A stretch of DNA of 64,000 bases from Taxillus chinensis (Eukaryota > Streptophyta > Magnoliopsida > Santalales > Loranthaceae). A model generated the notes under the pieces. It made no database searches and was not told where the DNA came from. It saw only the letters and a program-made list of their open reading frames with translations. This document shows, piece by piece, positions 10,877-23,598 of the stretch; position 1 is the first letter of the stretch; each line of letters opens with the position of its first letter. Made by a program: the position numbers and the translations under genes. The DNA is taken from NCBI GenBank assembly GCA_023512835.1, contig CM042086.1, positions 4,627,799 to 4,691,798 of the forward strand, read 5' to 3'.

Positions 10877-13800
10877 ATGAATGTACCAAAAGAAATCTTC
10901 CTCAGGGATTACCAATTACCTAATTACTATTTTGACAGTGTATGTACTCAACAAACTTTGAATATAATTTGTTCGGGAAATTTTGGGTGTGGAAAGTTTG
11001 TGTTTTTTTTGTGATTTGACACAATTGTATCCACAGGTTGACCTGAGCTTTGCGCTGGGTGAGGAAAAAACTATAGTATCTTCAAAAATTGTTGTCTCCC
11101 CCCAGGGTTGGAGGTGGGTTTGTGATGCTTGTTTCCTTAAGTCTGATAGTGTTGTTCTTTCTCTGTGGCTAATAGACAACCCAGCAATCTTTAGTTCAGT
11201 CAAATTAGCTACTTTAGCTTCAGCCTTTTAATTCACACCAAAGTTTTTCTATTGCACCAGTTAAATAGTAATTTTATTTACTTAATGCAAAACTGATTCC
11301 TCAAAAACTGAACTATCCTTTTGTAGTTGGTAGTTCTGCCCCACTGATATTGGATGGTCATGACCTGAAACTAGTTTCTATCAAGATCAAGGGTCAGGAG
11401 CTGAAGGTGTGTAATTTTATTTATTTATTTATTTTTATATTTATGTCATCCCTATTAAAGTTTACTATAACTGCTACAACTTGTTGGTTCAATAAAATCA
11501 TATCTCTAAGTTGCCGCATTTTAAAAGAGGAAAAAAAGACCGTGATTGTGAATGACCTCAGACAGTGTGAGTTTTATTGATCACGTAGCTTATTCTACAT
11601 TTTAATGCCATTTTGGATTAGCTAATTTATTACATTGTGTAAACCGTAAATGTTTTTTAGCATGTCCTTCCAAATTTGATGCAATTTTGAAACTGTTATA
11701 TGTGCAATTTGCCCACTATTTGAAAAATGTCACTCTTTCAGAATGAAGATTACCACTTGGATTCACGCCATCTGACTCTTGCATCACCACCAAATTACAC
11801 ATTTTCATTAAAAATTGTCACTGAGATCCATCCACAAAACAACACATCTTTAGAGGTAAAAGATAGCTTTTTTATGTCGTAAAGTTACTCTTTTATTTAT
11901 GCGACTCTCCTTGCTTTAAAATGTACTGTATCACCTATGCAGGGCCTTTACAAGTCATCTGGAAATTTCTGTACACAATGTGAAGCAGAGGGTTTCCGCA
12001 AAATTACATTCTATCAGGTTCTTTTCCTCTTCTCCTGGAAACTGGGTATTAGTAATTGTATTTGTCTGTCTAAAAATTTATCTGTTTCAATTTATTAATG
12101 TATTCCATTTGAACTATCAGGATCGTCCTGATATAATGGCTAAATACACGTGCCGGATCGAAGCTGATAAGTCTCTGTATCCAGTATTATTATCTAATGG
12201 GAATCTGATAGAGGAAGGAGAACTTGAGGTGAACTGTTGAACTATACTTAGTTTGCAGATGAGAGGCACTGACTAGATCCATTAGTACATTTGTTATTGT
12301 TACTGTTTCTAACATCGACTTATACTGCAGGGAGGTAGGCATTATGTCTTATGGGAGGACCCACATAGGAAACCTTGCTACTTGTTTGCCTTAGTAGCTG
12401 GACCGTTCGTGAGCAGAGATGACACATTTATCACCTGTTCTGGTCGGAAGGTATCCCTTAGGATCTGGACCCCAGCTGATGATGTGCCTAAAACTGCTCA
12501 TGCTATGTATTCTCTTAAGGAAGCTATGAAGTGGGATGAGGAGGTCAATTTCTTCCTTTTTTATTAATTTATTTTTCAGTGAGTTAGCCTCAGTTTTTCA
12601 TTGTTGATTTTGAAGATTGGTATGCTGTTTTATACTACTGTGAACAGGTGTTTGGTCTTGAATATGATTTGGATCTGTTCAACATTGTAGCTGTTCCAGA
12701 TTTCGACATGTAAGTTGAAAGGGCATTTTGTTTATTATGTTGAACATGCTCAATTTTTGTGTCAGTGACCTTTTATAAATTGGTGATTTTTTCCTCTGAT
12801 TACATGCTAGGGGGAGCCATGGAAAACAAAAGCTTGAACGTATGTCTACTGAAACATAATTTAAATCGTGTCTTACTTTTGAGATCTTGAAAATGCTTTC
12901 CTGATTCCAACAGATTTTCAATTCGAAACTCGTGTTGGCATCTCCAGAAACTGCTTCTGATGCAGATCATGCTGCAATTTTGGGAGTGATTGGCCATGAG
13001 GTAGGACAACTAACATATATAAGATGCATATCATTATTTTATTATTATTATTATCTTTCAGTTAACTGGATTGTTATGTTTTTTTCCTTGTTCATTTGCA
13101 GTATTTTCATAACTGGACTGGCAACCGGTTGGTTTCTCTTTCTCAATCTTAGTTGAAGTTTGAATTTCTACTTGTAGGAAATTTTAACTGCATTTTAATT
13201 TTCACACTTCCAAGTTGAACTTTTCTAGGGTTCCTGATACTATTGAACTAAATTTTGGGCCTTTAATTCAACCGTGCCATTGTTTTCAATATATTAATTT
13301 TGAAATAATCTTGCTAAAACAATTGCAGGGTGACATGTCGTGACTGGTTCCAGCTCAGCCTGAAAGAAGGTCTCACTGTTTTCCGTGATCAGGTGCAATT
13401 TTTTTTTTTCAGTTATCACTTGCTACCACAACTACCATGGCTTAGGTGTTTCTGTTTTTCCTCTAAATACCTGTCTGGTAGGAATTTTCTTCTGATATGG
13501 GAAGCCGTACTGTAAAGCGGATTGCTGATGTGTCAAAGCTTCGAACTTATCAGTTCCCACAGGTCCTTTTATTTTCTTGTATACAATTTTCAATATTTCC
13601 ATTCATTTGTAGGCTTTGTAATTTTTTTTTATCTCAGGCTAGTTATACATCCTCTGACTGATTCTGCAGTCCGGGATTCACAGCATCTTTTCTGGACAGT
13701 TTCATTTCTTATTGTTATTATGTTTCTTCGTCATTGTTTATTTCCTCCAGGATGCTGGTCCCATGGCTCATCCTGTGCGGCCACATTCCTACATCAAGGT

Positions 13801-16800
13801 TGGAAATCAAATTCTTCATATTTTTTGTGTACGAATTAGCTAAATGCTAAACATTTGTCATGATTTTCTTATGACAATTGTTTATTTTGTGTTTCTATTG
13901 CCTTACAGATGGATAATTTCTATACAGGCGAGTACTTGTTCCTTCATTTTTATGGATTTGGGATTTTTTTTATTATACATTGTTTTCTTGAGGTTAAAAT
14001 TGTTATTTGTTTCATTGTTGACATGTGAAATATACTCTCTGATATGGTTCTGTTGGGGTTTTCACAATTTACTACTTGCAGCGACGGTAGGCCTAGCCCT
14101 TATTCTTCATTATCTAGTTACCTTAATTTTAGTGTTCTTCTCAGGAGAGGCATGTTCCAGCTTATTTTCTTGATTGTTTCTATGTTTTGTTTACAGGTCT
14201 ATGAGAAGGTATGTTTATATCCTGGGGATCTCTCTTGAAAACAAATTAGTTAGAAATATATTTGATGTATCAATAGTGCAGTTCATTTTTCTTCTTTTCA
14301 GGGGGCTGAAGTGGTTCGGATGTACAAAACCTTGCTGGGAAGTTCCGGGTTTCGGAAAGTAAGAACAATTTTTTTTTTTTTTGCATGGTATCACTGAAAT
14401 TTGATAAATTCACTGGCATACATCAGTCTGATTTTCCTTTTAAAAGCTAGTTAATATGTCGATCTTCTTTACAGGGCATGGATCTTTACTTTAAGAGGCA
14501 TGATGGACAAGCTGTAACCTGTGAAGATTTCTTTGCTGCGATGCGTGATGCAAATAATGCAGATTTTGCCAATTTCTTGCGTTGGTCTGTATAGATTGAC
14601 AGTTCAGGTATTTTCATCTTATCAATTTCAATGACAGGCTCTGAGATGAATCCACAATTCAGGTACTCCCAGGCTGGGACACCTCTTTTGAAGGTTACTT
14701 CGTCTTACAATGCTGAAGCTCACACATTTTCATTGAAATTCAGGTAATGATTTAGAAATTGTGGCCCTTTTGCTTGTATATGCTCCGAGAAATTGTTGAT
14801 AAGATTTCAGCCTGATAATTGTGCTTTGGAACAATGATTATCCTACGGAATTAAACTGGAGGATTAAATAGCAACTTTGGAAGTTCCTCAGCTGCTGAAC
14901 CAATTTCCAACTCTGACTCCCATTCCCAACCTCTTCCCCCCCATTCAACGGGACAAAGTGGACCCCTGCCACATTGCCACCCTAATTTTATCCCCAAACC
15001 TCACTCCTTCATTGAAATCTGCAAATTCCAAATTTCATAATGTGTTTAGAGGCTAGGATTACTTGGTGAACAAGTACATATCTTTATAATGCTAGATAAT
15101 ATGAGATATCTTTCATTAAAAAAATAAAACTCTAAGCCTATATTCTATAATAAGGTCAATGTTGACAATTTTGAAAATGGCCTCAAAATAAAAAAAACTT
15201 ACATATATTCTAAAACTCGGCTGCATGACTCTTCGCTTTTGTTACAAGTAATTTTTGTTTGTTTTATAGCTAGTTATGATTGATTTTAATCTTTAGAATG
15301 CTAGATAATATGAGATATAAAACCAAACCAAATCAAATTAAGCCTTAATTCTAATAAAATGAAATCGACTATATGAACTAAGATAAATAGAGAGCTTATA
15401 TTTGATTTAAAACACGGATTTAATCTTTCAAACATTCCTATAATTCACCATACTTTTTTTTAAATTTTTTTGTTACTATCCCATGCAAGTTATTTTTGAT
15501 TTTTTTTAAAATTTTATCTCATTCAATGTGAATCCGCTCTACCCTCTCTATTGGCTTACATCTTAAATGGCTAAACCAACGTAAACGGTTTTCTCTTTCA
15601 TCTTATCTGTAATCGAAGCTCTGCCAAGAATACGACGAATATTTTTATTTTGAATTTTGTCCATTTTACTATTTTAGTCCGATCACATGTTCATTTTAAT
15701 ATTCACATTTTAGTGATACTAAGTTTTTGTATATGCTGTTTTTTTTAGCATAGCGTTCTGTTGCATATAACAAAGAATGTTTAACAATTGTCCTATAAAA
15801 TTTTTCTTTCAAATGAAGTGATATATTACGATCTGAACAAACTCTAGTCATACTTCTCCACTTAAAACCACTCGACTTTAATCCTATGGTTGACATCACT
15901 ATTAAGCTTTTCGTTCATTAAATTATCAACTCTAGATACGTAAAACATTCCGTGGTTTGCTTGTTAATTTTTCATTTTCTTAATTTATATTTTATATATT
16001 CAGTCTTCAATTTGCTCAATCTAAAACTCCGACCATCAAAGGTTTGTTGCCATAGCTCTATGTTTTAGTTAACTCCTTTGGTCTCATCGATCAAAATAAT
16101 ATCATTAGCGAATAACATACACTATAATATATTTTCATAAATATTTATGGTAATATCGTCGACTACTATTGCAAAGATGAAAGGACTAATTGTTGATGTA
16201 CCCCTATTGTAATTAGAAACTCATCCATTAATCAACTGCTAGTTCTAACATTTGTTACAACTCAAGCATACATATCTTTTATTAAACTCATATATTTGAT
16301 AGGAACAAATTTTTTTTCATAGCTCACTAAAGCATATCTTTAGGTACTCTGTCATAGGCTTTCTTCAATTTTATGAAGATCATATGTAAATTTTTTTGTC
16401 ACTTTAAATCTCTCAATAATTTGCTTAATATATGAATCGCTTCTATAATATATTCTTAAGGCATGAAATCAAATTGGTTTACACAATCTTAGTATGCACT
16501 TAATAATCCTTTCTCATAACCTCATAGTATGGTTTATTAATTATATTCTTCTATGATTTGAACAGTCTTGTATGTCACTTTTGTTTTTATACAATGGCAC
16601 CAAGACAATCTTCCTCTATTCATTAGGCATTTTATTACTTTGTCGAATCTTGTTAAATAATTTTGTCAACTCCCGAATCTCAAACTCATTAAAATATTTT
16701 CAAAATTAGATAATATGAGATATCTCTCATACAAAATAAAAGAGAGTGTATAATAAAGCCAATACTGACGAATTTGAAAGTGGCCTCAAAATAGAAAAAA

Positions 16801-19800
16801 ATACTTACATATATTCTAAAACCCAGCTGCAGGCCTTTCTGCTTTTGTTGCAAGCATTTTTCGTCTGCTTTATAGCTAGTTTTTTTTTTTGATGATTTAT
16901 TTTGATTTTCTTGCAGCCAAGAGGTACCACCGACTCCAGGGCAGTCAGTGAAGGAACCCATGTTCATTCCTGTGGCAGTTGGTCTCTTAGATTCCAGTGG
17001 AAAGGATTTGCTTCTCTCTTCTGTGTATCATAATGGGGTGTCGCAACCTGTTGCCAGCAAGGATCAGCAAGTCCACACAGCATTTCTTCGTGTAACTGAG
17101 GTCCATTTCAGAACACCAATCAGAATCTATTAGTATTTAAAACTCATTTCTGTGCTTTTGAAATCTAATTGGCAACCTGATCTAAATGTTTGTGGGAATA
17201 AGCTTCTTGATTTCTGTAATGTTCTTTTTGAGTATTTGGAATTTGCAAATAAATTGGTTTAAAGCATAGAACTAGTCCAAGGATATGTGGCTGAAAACTG
17301 GGGTGTTGCACTTCAGGGCTAAGGTGCAGTCTCTGGATGCCTGAAATGTTCCTAGTTGATAGTAGCCATTCGATAATCGAACATTCCCAGTCATTCTTTC
17401 CCCCAGAAGAAAATACTTCACACTAGTAATTATGAAGTAAATATTACGTACTAGCTGGAAAACAGTGACAGCAAATTGATTGCAATAAAAAAATTATGGG
17501 GGATTCATTTGTCCATCCTTTTGGCACATCTGTTCCATAACCATGTATTACTTTACTACTGCTTCTGATGCCCAAACTCACATGAAATGCCTAGTGAATG
17601 CCTGATTCATAAATATCAATGTACCTTACTACAAACAATTCACAGGTAGACTTTCGAGATGCTTTTTGAAACTGTTTTGTTTGCTGCCTCAGTGGCTCTT
17701 TTGCACCTTTATAACTGGTATCTGAGCTGTTGGGTGGCTACATTGTCCTTAAAGAATTTGAGCTTCTTGTAAATTCTTTGAGTTATTCCTACAGCAACTT
17801 GAGCTCATGCTTTTGCCTCGTGCCTATGTTTTTATTCCTTTTTTTTGGTTTCCAAGTTGATTGGCTAGTGCTAAATTACCTCTTTGTCTGTGTATCATTT
17901 TGTCTATAAATCGGAGTTTATAGTTTTGGGGGTTGTTAGATATGGCGAATTTCATTCTTCTGAGTACCAAAGCCAGTTTCTCTGTTTCTCGCCATTATGC
18001 AGAAAGAAGACGAATTTATATTCACTGATATTTATGAGCAACCAATTCCATCTATTTTGCGGGGATTCAGTGCTCCTATTCGTTTAGAATCTGATCTCAG
18101 TGAGAGTGATCTATTTTTCCTTCTAGCCCATGATTCAGATGAGTACAACCGGTATGTGTCTCCTGAGCACCATTTTTAAAAATCTCTCAGTTGGAATGCA
18201 TTGGCTTTCTAACGGATTGTGCTTAGTTGGGAGTCCGGACAGGCACTGGCAAGGAAACTTATGCTTAGTTTGGTTTCTGATTTTCAACAAAAGAAACCAT
18301 TGGTTCTTAACCGAAAGTTCGTGGATGGGGTTAAAAGCATACTCTGCGACTCAAACTTGGATAAAGTATCTACCTCGAGAAAGCTTGTTTCTTTGGATTA
18401 TAATTTTGAAACAAAATTTTAGTTCCCAAATTAATTTCTTTTGCGTTTTGTTATCCAGGAATTCACTGCAAAGGCAATTACTCTGCCTGGGGAGGGGGAG
18501 ATCATGGATATGATGGAAGTTGCAGATCCAGATGCTGTCCATGGTGTCCGTTCTTTCATCAGGAAGGAACTTGCACGTGAACTCAGATCAGAATTCCTTA
18601 GAACTGTATTGTCTTTTTCCTGATAAAACAGTTTAATTATTACATATTTTGACTTGGATTACATGTCCACTATAGTTTGTTTATTACATTCTCTGCTTGC
18701 AGGGCATGCCCTATACTTACTTGCACTTGTCACTTACAGGTTGAAGGCAACAGGAGTTCAGAGGAATATGTTTTTGACCATTCAAATTTGGCCAGACGTG
18801 CTCTTAAAAATATTGTTCTTGGTCTGTGTTATTTAATATCTCTAGCCTTTTTAGAGAAATGTAGCCCTATACATTAATAATTTTTATAGTTGTGCTTTCA
18901 CTGTGAACACAGCATATCTTGTGTCGCTTGAAGATCCAGAACTCACAGAGCTTGCATTGCATGAATATAAAACTGCTACAAATATGACTGAACAATTTGC
19001 GGCATTGGCTGCAATTGCCCAAAACCCTGGTAAAGTGCGCGATGAAGTTCTGGCCGACTTCTACAATAAGTGGCAGCATGACCCTTTGGTAAGTGGGTGC
19101 ACTTCTATTGTTTGTCCATCCACAGCTAAGCAGATATTTATTAGATTTTCAATTTTCTTGACCCTTCTGAAAGAGTTCAGGGAAAATAATTTTAGTATCA
19201 TCTTCTCCAGGTTGTGAACGAGTGGTTTACTCTCCAAGCTGTGTCAGATATTCCTGGTAATGTCGAGAATGTGAGGAAGTTTTTAAACCATCCGGCATTT
19301 GACTTGCGTAATTCCAACAAGGTTGGTTTCCTAGAACTACTCCTATTTGCAATTGCATAGTTGCCCGTGTGAAATAGTTTTTGGATGTAAAAAAATGTCA
19401 GCTTAGTGTTACGGAGTTAGGCTTACGACGAGCTAATCCGTATGACACATAGTTACGTGAAATTTTCTTGAACTAAATAAACCTTTTAAGTTAAAGTGAA
19501 TATTTTTTTGAGTCGTTTGGCAACAATTAGACAACGTTTGAAAGTTATAAAAAATGTTTGAAAGTGAGAAAATTTATATTACAACAAACGTCAATTACAA
19601 GTTTTAACACTAGAGTCTTACTCTACATATAAATTTTAACACAATTTTACAATTGTCACTAGAAAATATCAGGTTGGCACGAAAGTATAAATGGCTTATA
19701 CATGTTCTAACTCACTTTTTAAGCTATACAACCATTATAAATGGTATAATTACAATACAAAGATGTGTCGTGAGGCTTCGGACCGTAACATTAGTTTGTC

Positions 19801-20354
19801 GATGTCATCTTATTGCTAAGTTGTATATTTATCATTTGAAATAGGTTTACTCATTAATTGGGGGATTTTGTCGATCTCGGGTTAATTTCCATGCAAAGGA
19901 CGGGTCTGGCTACAAATTACTAGGAGAAATTGTGGTACAACTGGATAAACTCAACCCTCAGGTAAAGAAACATTTAATTTTTTTTTTTTTAAGTATTCAA
20001 TCATGATCTTTTGCAACGTGCATACAATTCGTGTAATAATAAGCAACCTATAATTTCTCATTTCACTATTGCAGATGGCTTCGCGCATGGTCTCAGCATT
20101 TTCTAGGTGGAAGCGGTATGATGAAACAAGGCAAGGCCTTGCAAAGGTAATAACGTTTTAAATTAATTTCTAAATTTTCTGAAATTTCATTAGATATTAT
20201 TATTATAAAGCATTGAAGGCATATGCTGCCATTCACACGGTTTTTGTTTGTTTGTTTTGGTATGTATTTTCAGGCACAGTTGCAGATGATCATGTCCAGC
20301 AACGGACTGTCAGAGAATGTGTTTGAAATTGCTTCTAAAAGCTTAAATGCTTAG
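10877..20354 (+). CDS. M1 family aminopeptidase (puromycin-sensitive aminopeptidase-like), 30 exons
   Basis: Zinc metallopeptidase that removes N-terminal residues from peptides; plants use it in peptide turnover in organelles or cytosol. Exons: 10877-10939, 11037-11106, 11327-11406, 11742-11855, 11943-12017, 12121-12228, 12331-12543, 12648-12709, 12811-12839, 12914-13000, 13102-13127, 13329-13392, 13482-13562, 13751-13798, 13909-13927, 14082-14086, 14197-14208, 14302-14358, 14475-14584, 14663-14743, 16917-17100, 18003-18151, 18227-18365, 18459-18605, 18740-18821, 18913-19088, 19211-19321, 19845-19961, 20075-20146, 20274-20354. The phase is consistent throughout, giving about 886 residues, the usual length of the short plant form. 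The zinc motif HEYFH is split by the intron after 13000, and the second zinc ligand is in LKEGLTVF. The exon with the GAMEN substrate motif (12811-12839) carries one extra G, so the frame shifts unless this is a sequence error. An in-frame coding-like stretch upstream of the ATG (about 10841-10876) hints at a longer form whose transit-peptide exon I did not find. Confidence 0.93.
13909..14208 (+). other. microexon cluster and GC-AG intron in the aminopeptidase gene
   Basis: A 19-nt exon (13909-13927) ends ACAG before GCGAGT, a GC donor. Next come a 5-nt exon CGACG (14082-14086) between CAG and GTAGGC, and a 12-nt exon (14197-14208) coding Val-Tyr-Glu-Lys. Joined they read Asp-Asn-Phe-Tyr-Thr-Ala-Thr-Val-Tyr-Glu-Lys, matching the conserved region before GAEVVRMY, which includes the catalytic Tyr. 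Without both microexons the protein would lose this conserved segment or the frame. Confidence 0.8.
15091..16905. repeat. tandem duplication (about 210 bp) of an intron 3' end, second unit split by a LINE
   Basis: Unit 1 is 15091-15300. Unit 2 is 15301-15318 continued at 16707-16905. Both run from GCTAGATAATATGAGATAT (partly changed in unit 2) through a TAAAAC..GGCTGCA-like middle to TTTATAGCTAGTT. Unit 2 leads into the real splice acceptor of the exon at 16917. Unit 1 carries a decayed version of the same region. Confidence 0.75.
15319..16706 (-). mobile_element. 5'-truncated LINE (non-LTR retrotransposon) in an aminopeptidase intron
   Basis: Read on the minus strand, about 1.4 kb encodes broken reverse transcriptase motifs: a [14 protein letters not shown] segment near 16345-16385, a [10 protein letters not shown] segment (degenerate FADD box) near 16085-16130, and the downstream region with SGFKWRS and [19 protein letters not shown] near 15720-15880. 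Perfect 17-bp direct repeats TAGATAATATGAGATAT flank it (15302-15318 and 16707-16723), as expected for target-primed insertion. Many stops and frameshifts; inactive and antisense to the host gene. Confidence 0.85.
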
Positions 20355-22550
20355 AGTGTCTCGAATGGTTGTTGAAAAGATTGCTTTTAATTCTGTATGT
20401 GCATGTGGAAAACTGTTAAATATGGATACTGTTGGTAGGTTTTGGCATGCTTCTGCTCGCCTAGAAAATAAAATAAAATAAAATAATAACCTGGTGTGGC
20501 TCTATCCCTTGGAATAAGATACAGTATTCATGTTCCTTGTGGGACAGGCAATCCCCACTATACATGTGTTTATTAAATGATGATGTTGGCATCCTGTGAC
20601 TACTGTATTCAGCTTCTACTGGGTCAAACCGAAAATCCCAAAGCTCCCCTTCTAGAAATCTGCTACATAAAACGACAGCTTTGACCTCAGTATTTAGATC
20701 ACCAATTCACTAGGTGATATTTGCAAATCATATGGCCGTTGTTCCATTTAAATGCTGGACGTTTCAAGAAGTGAAGTTAATTATAAATTGGCCTTCTTTT
20801 TTTTTACAAAGTCTATCTAATGAAAGATGTTTAGTGAAATAACAAAAAAGGCCAGCAGACTAAGATAAAATAGCACATTCTATCCATAACTTCTCAGTTT
20901 TCTACGTTTCCTCGCAACTCGCCAGGGGAAAACAAAACCGCCGGTGGAGAACTTCCCATGTCCCCACTCCCCACGATTTTGGGCTTCTCGTTTCAACGGT
21001 GCTGGCAGCCTTGACAAATATATTGAAGGGGACTGATAGAGGTGAGAGGTGGGGGGTGACCCTAACCCACGAAATTGATGTAAAATGTTTTTGATATAAA
21101 ATTCTAGCTGGAAGCAAGGGAGGTACATGCATGCAAAGAAGCAACAGAAAAGAGGCAGGCATGATGGACTGAATCTGCCCAGGGGCTGAGCATGGCTGAG
21201 AGAGGAACAGGAGAGATGACATATCATGAAGGATGGGATTCATTCCCCTTAATTTATTTATGACATTTTAATCTATCCATATTTGGATTTGCATTTATAG
21301 GATGCAGGAGCCCATTGTTTAATATGCGTAGTTAGTTTGAGAGGCGTACGAAATTGACATAATAATTATTCCTCTAACAAAGGTGAAGAATTAGAAACCA
21401 CCGAACACTTTATTGATCTCCAAATTTTAACTCACTTGAAAATTTGGGTTCTCAAAAAAAATATTAAAACTTACGACACAATCTTGATTTCTAGAAAATA
21501 AAACCCACAGAGCATACTAGTAAATATTCAATTCCCAAGTATGCCAAACACATAGCATGACATCCTCCCAACCAAAGATGGAGCCATGATTTTAAATGTG
21601 AGAGCTAAAATGTTATCTAACTTTTTTTTTCTCATAAAAAATTATGATAGTATTTATATAATATTAATAAAAGAAAATTTCTTAATACGAGCGCATACAT
21701 ATATCTTCACTGTTGATTTGTCAATGGTTATGATATCAGTCAGGATATTAATGTGTGCATACACCGGCTTGCATGTAGTACGTGTCTGAATATTCCAACA
21801 AAAAAAAATATAAAATAATTATTTTTAATTTTATAAATATATTTTTTAAAGAAAACAAAAACTATATATTTTTATATTACTAAAATCATTTATAATTAAA
21901 TATATATTAAATGATTGAGAGATGTGCAGGCACGATTTGGGTATTTGAGTACACCGCAAAGCTCAACATTGTATCATTTTTTCGTTCCCTCCAGTTGGTA
22001 TTTGAGTACACCACAAAGCTCAACATTGTATCATTTTTTCAAATTTTAACTTATTTGAAAATTTGGGTTCTCAAAAATTATTAAAACTTACAAAACAATG
22101 TTGATTTTCAAAAAAAAAAAAAAACAGAGCATACTAGTAAATGTTCAATTCCCTGATATGCCATGACATCCTCTCAACCAGAGATGTGGAGGCACGATTT
22201 TAGAAGTGAGTGCTAATATATCATTTTTTTTCGGGAAAATTTAAAATAATATTCATATAATATTAATAAAATAGAAATTCTTAATAATAGTCTGTGTGTG
22301 CATACATGTATTCTTAAAATTTTAATACCAATCAATATATCGGTATGCGCATCACCAACTTGCACCTAGTATATCTCTTAACAAAAAAACAAATCAATGA
22401 TCAAAATATTCGTGAGTGCATACACCATCTTGCACGTAGTACATCGATCTTTTAATAAAATTTAAAATATTAATAACTAGAAAGATATAAAATATCCAAC
22501 TATATAAAATCTAAAATAATTAATCTTAATTTTTTTAGAATGTATTTTCA
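20355..22550. other. aminopeptidase 3' region and repeat-rich spacer
   Basis: The first few hundred bases after the stop should be 3' UTR; an AATAAAA-rich stretch at about 20466-20490 could supply polyadenylation signals. No further gene is recognised. Open frames on the minus strand at 20880-21243 lack family motifs and normal codon structure. Confidence 0.55.
21421..22446. repeat. direct repeats, about 280-bp units with about 620-bp spacing
   Basis: 21421-21710 resembles 22040-22316 (shared CAAATTTTAACTxAxTTGAAAATTTGGG, GAGCATACTAGTAAAT, GACATCCTC and ATATAATATTAATAAAA). A 60-bp direct duplication (GTATTTGAGTACACC) lies at about 21950 and 22000. A GTGCATACACC..CTTGCA..TAGTA motif recurs near 21750, 22340 and 22410. 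They look like stacked copies of a small dispersed repeat. Confidence 0.6.
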
Positions 22551-23073
22551 ATACAAATATGAGACTTTGGTTTGTTACATCATAATACAAAATATTAACC
22601 CTTAACTTGTCACATCATAATAAAAACATTAGTTTTTAGACTGTCACATTTGGGAATCATGTCCCACTGGCCACCACATCAAATTTTTCTAGCATTAATG
22701 TTATCATTACTAGATTTCATTTGGGCGCACTTTTGAGGTTGTGAATATAAACTGAATCTAAATGTGATGAGAAAAGTAAAGTCACCATCAATCATCTTTG
22801 GGGTATGATTGATCACCAATTTACTTATAGTAAGTAAAAGAGAAATGATTTATATTACTAGAAATGAGTTCAAGAGTTAATTATATGTAGAGAAGAATTA
22901 ACAATCTCATAATGTCATTTTGGTACATATCTTAAAAATTAGAGATTTCTACTTGTTTTAATTGTTTACTTGGTTTTCATTTATTTAATACTCTGTTTGT
23001 TATCTTATTTTAAAAATGTGGAATCTGTGCTAAGTGCTAGTGTACATCTTGAAGTAGCTTTTTACCACTCCCT
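22551..23073. repeat. duplicated block B, left part
   Basis: Matches 6661-7187 of block A in the same orientation. It is interrupted at 23073 by the copia insertion and resumes at 28028. Confidence 0.8.
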
Positions 23074-23078
23074 TGAAC

Positions 23079-23512
23079 TGTTAGGATAATTGAGCAAATA
23101 AACAAGAAACGAGAAAATCACACAAAGACACAAGAACACCAGGTTTACGTGGTTCACCCCCAAATAGGGTTACGTCCACGGGCATGACAGAATAAATTCA
23201 CTATATCAGAAGAGGATTACAGATTACAGAACAGATGGTGAAGAGAGACAAACTCAATCACAGACTGCACAGCCGGCACAGATGGCAGAACAGGTACCCA
23301 AACAAAACAGACTACTGCTAAATAGCAGTACAGATCCTGGCACTGCTCGTGCTCAGAGAGTGATCTCACGCCGCAGGCCCTTTTTATTGCCGAATAGGAG
23401 AGGGCTACCTTGGTGATGTGCGGCGTCTGGTATATATAGGAAAAACGTTTCCTATTCTTAATGTTTCCTTTTTTATATATATATTTAAGCTTTGCCTTTA
23501 CGGCAACTCACA
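23079..23512 (-). repeat. 3' LTR of the second copia element
   Basis: 434 bp, TGTTAGGAT...GGCAACTCACA on the plus strand. It is paired with 27591-28022 and contains a TATATATA tract at 23475-23485. Confidence 0.93.
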
Positions 23513-23598
23513 AATCTCCACCTTGACGTAAAGCCAAAACTCCTCAACAAAACAGCATAGTGATAAACCTGTATCTGCCGCTACCAGCCCGCCACGGG

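Noticed and set aside
20880..21243. Overlapping minus-strand frames of about 113-115 residues
   Set aside because: No recognisable family, two frames open equally, within repeat-rich spacer.
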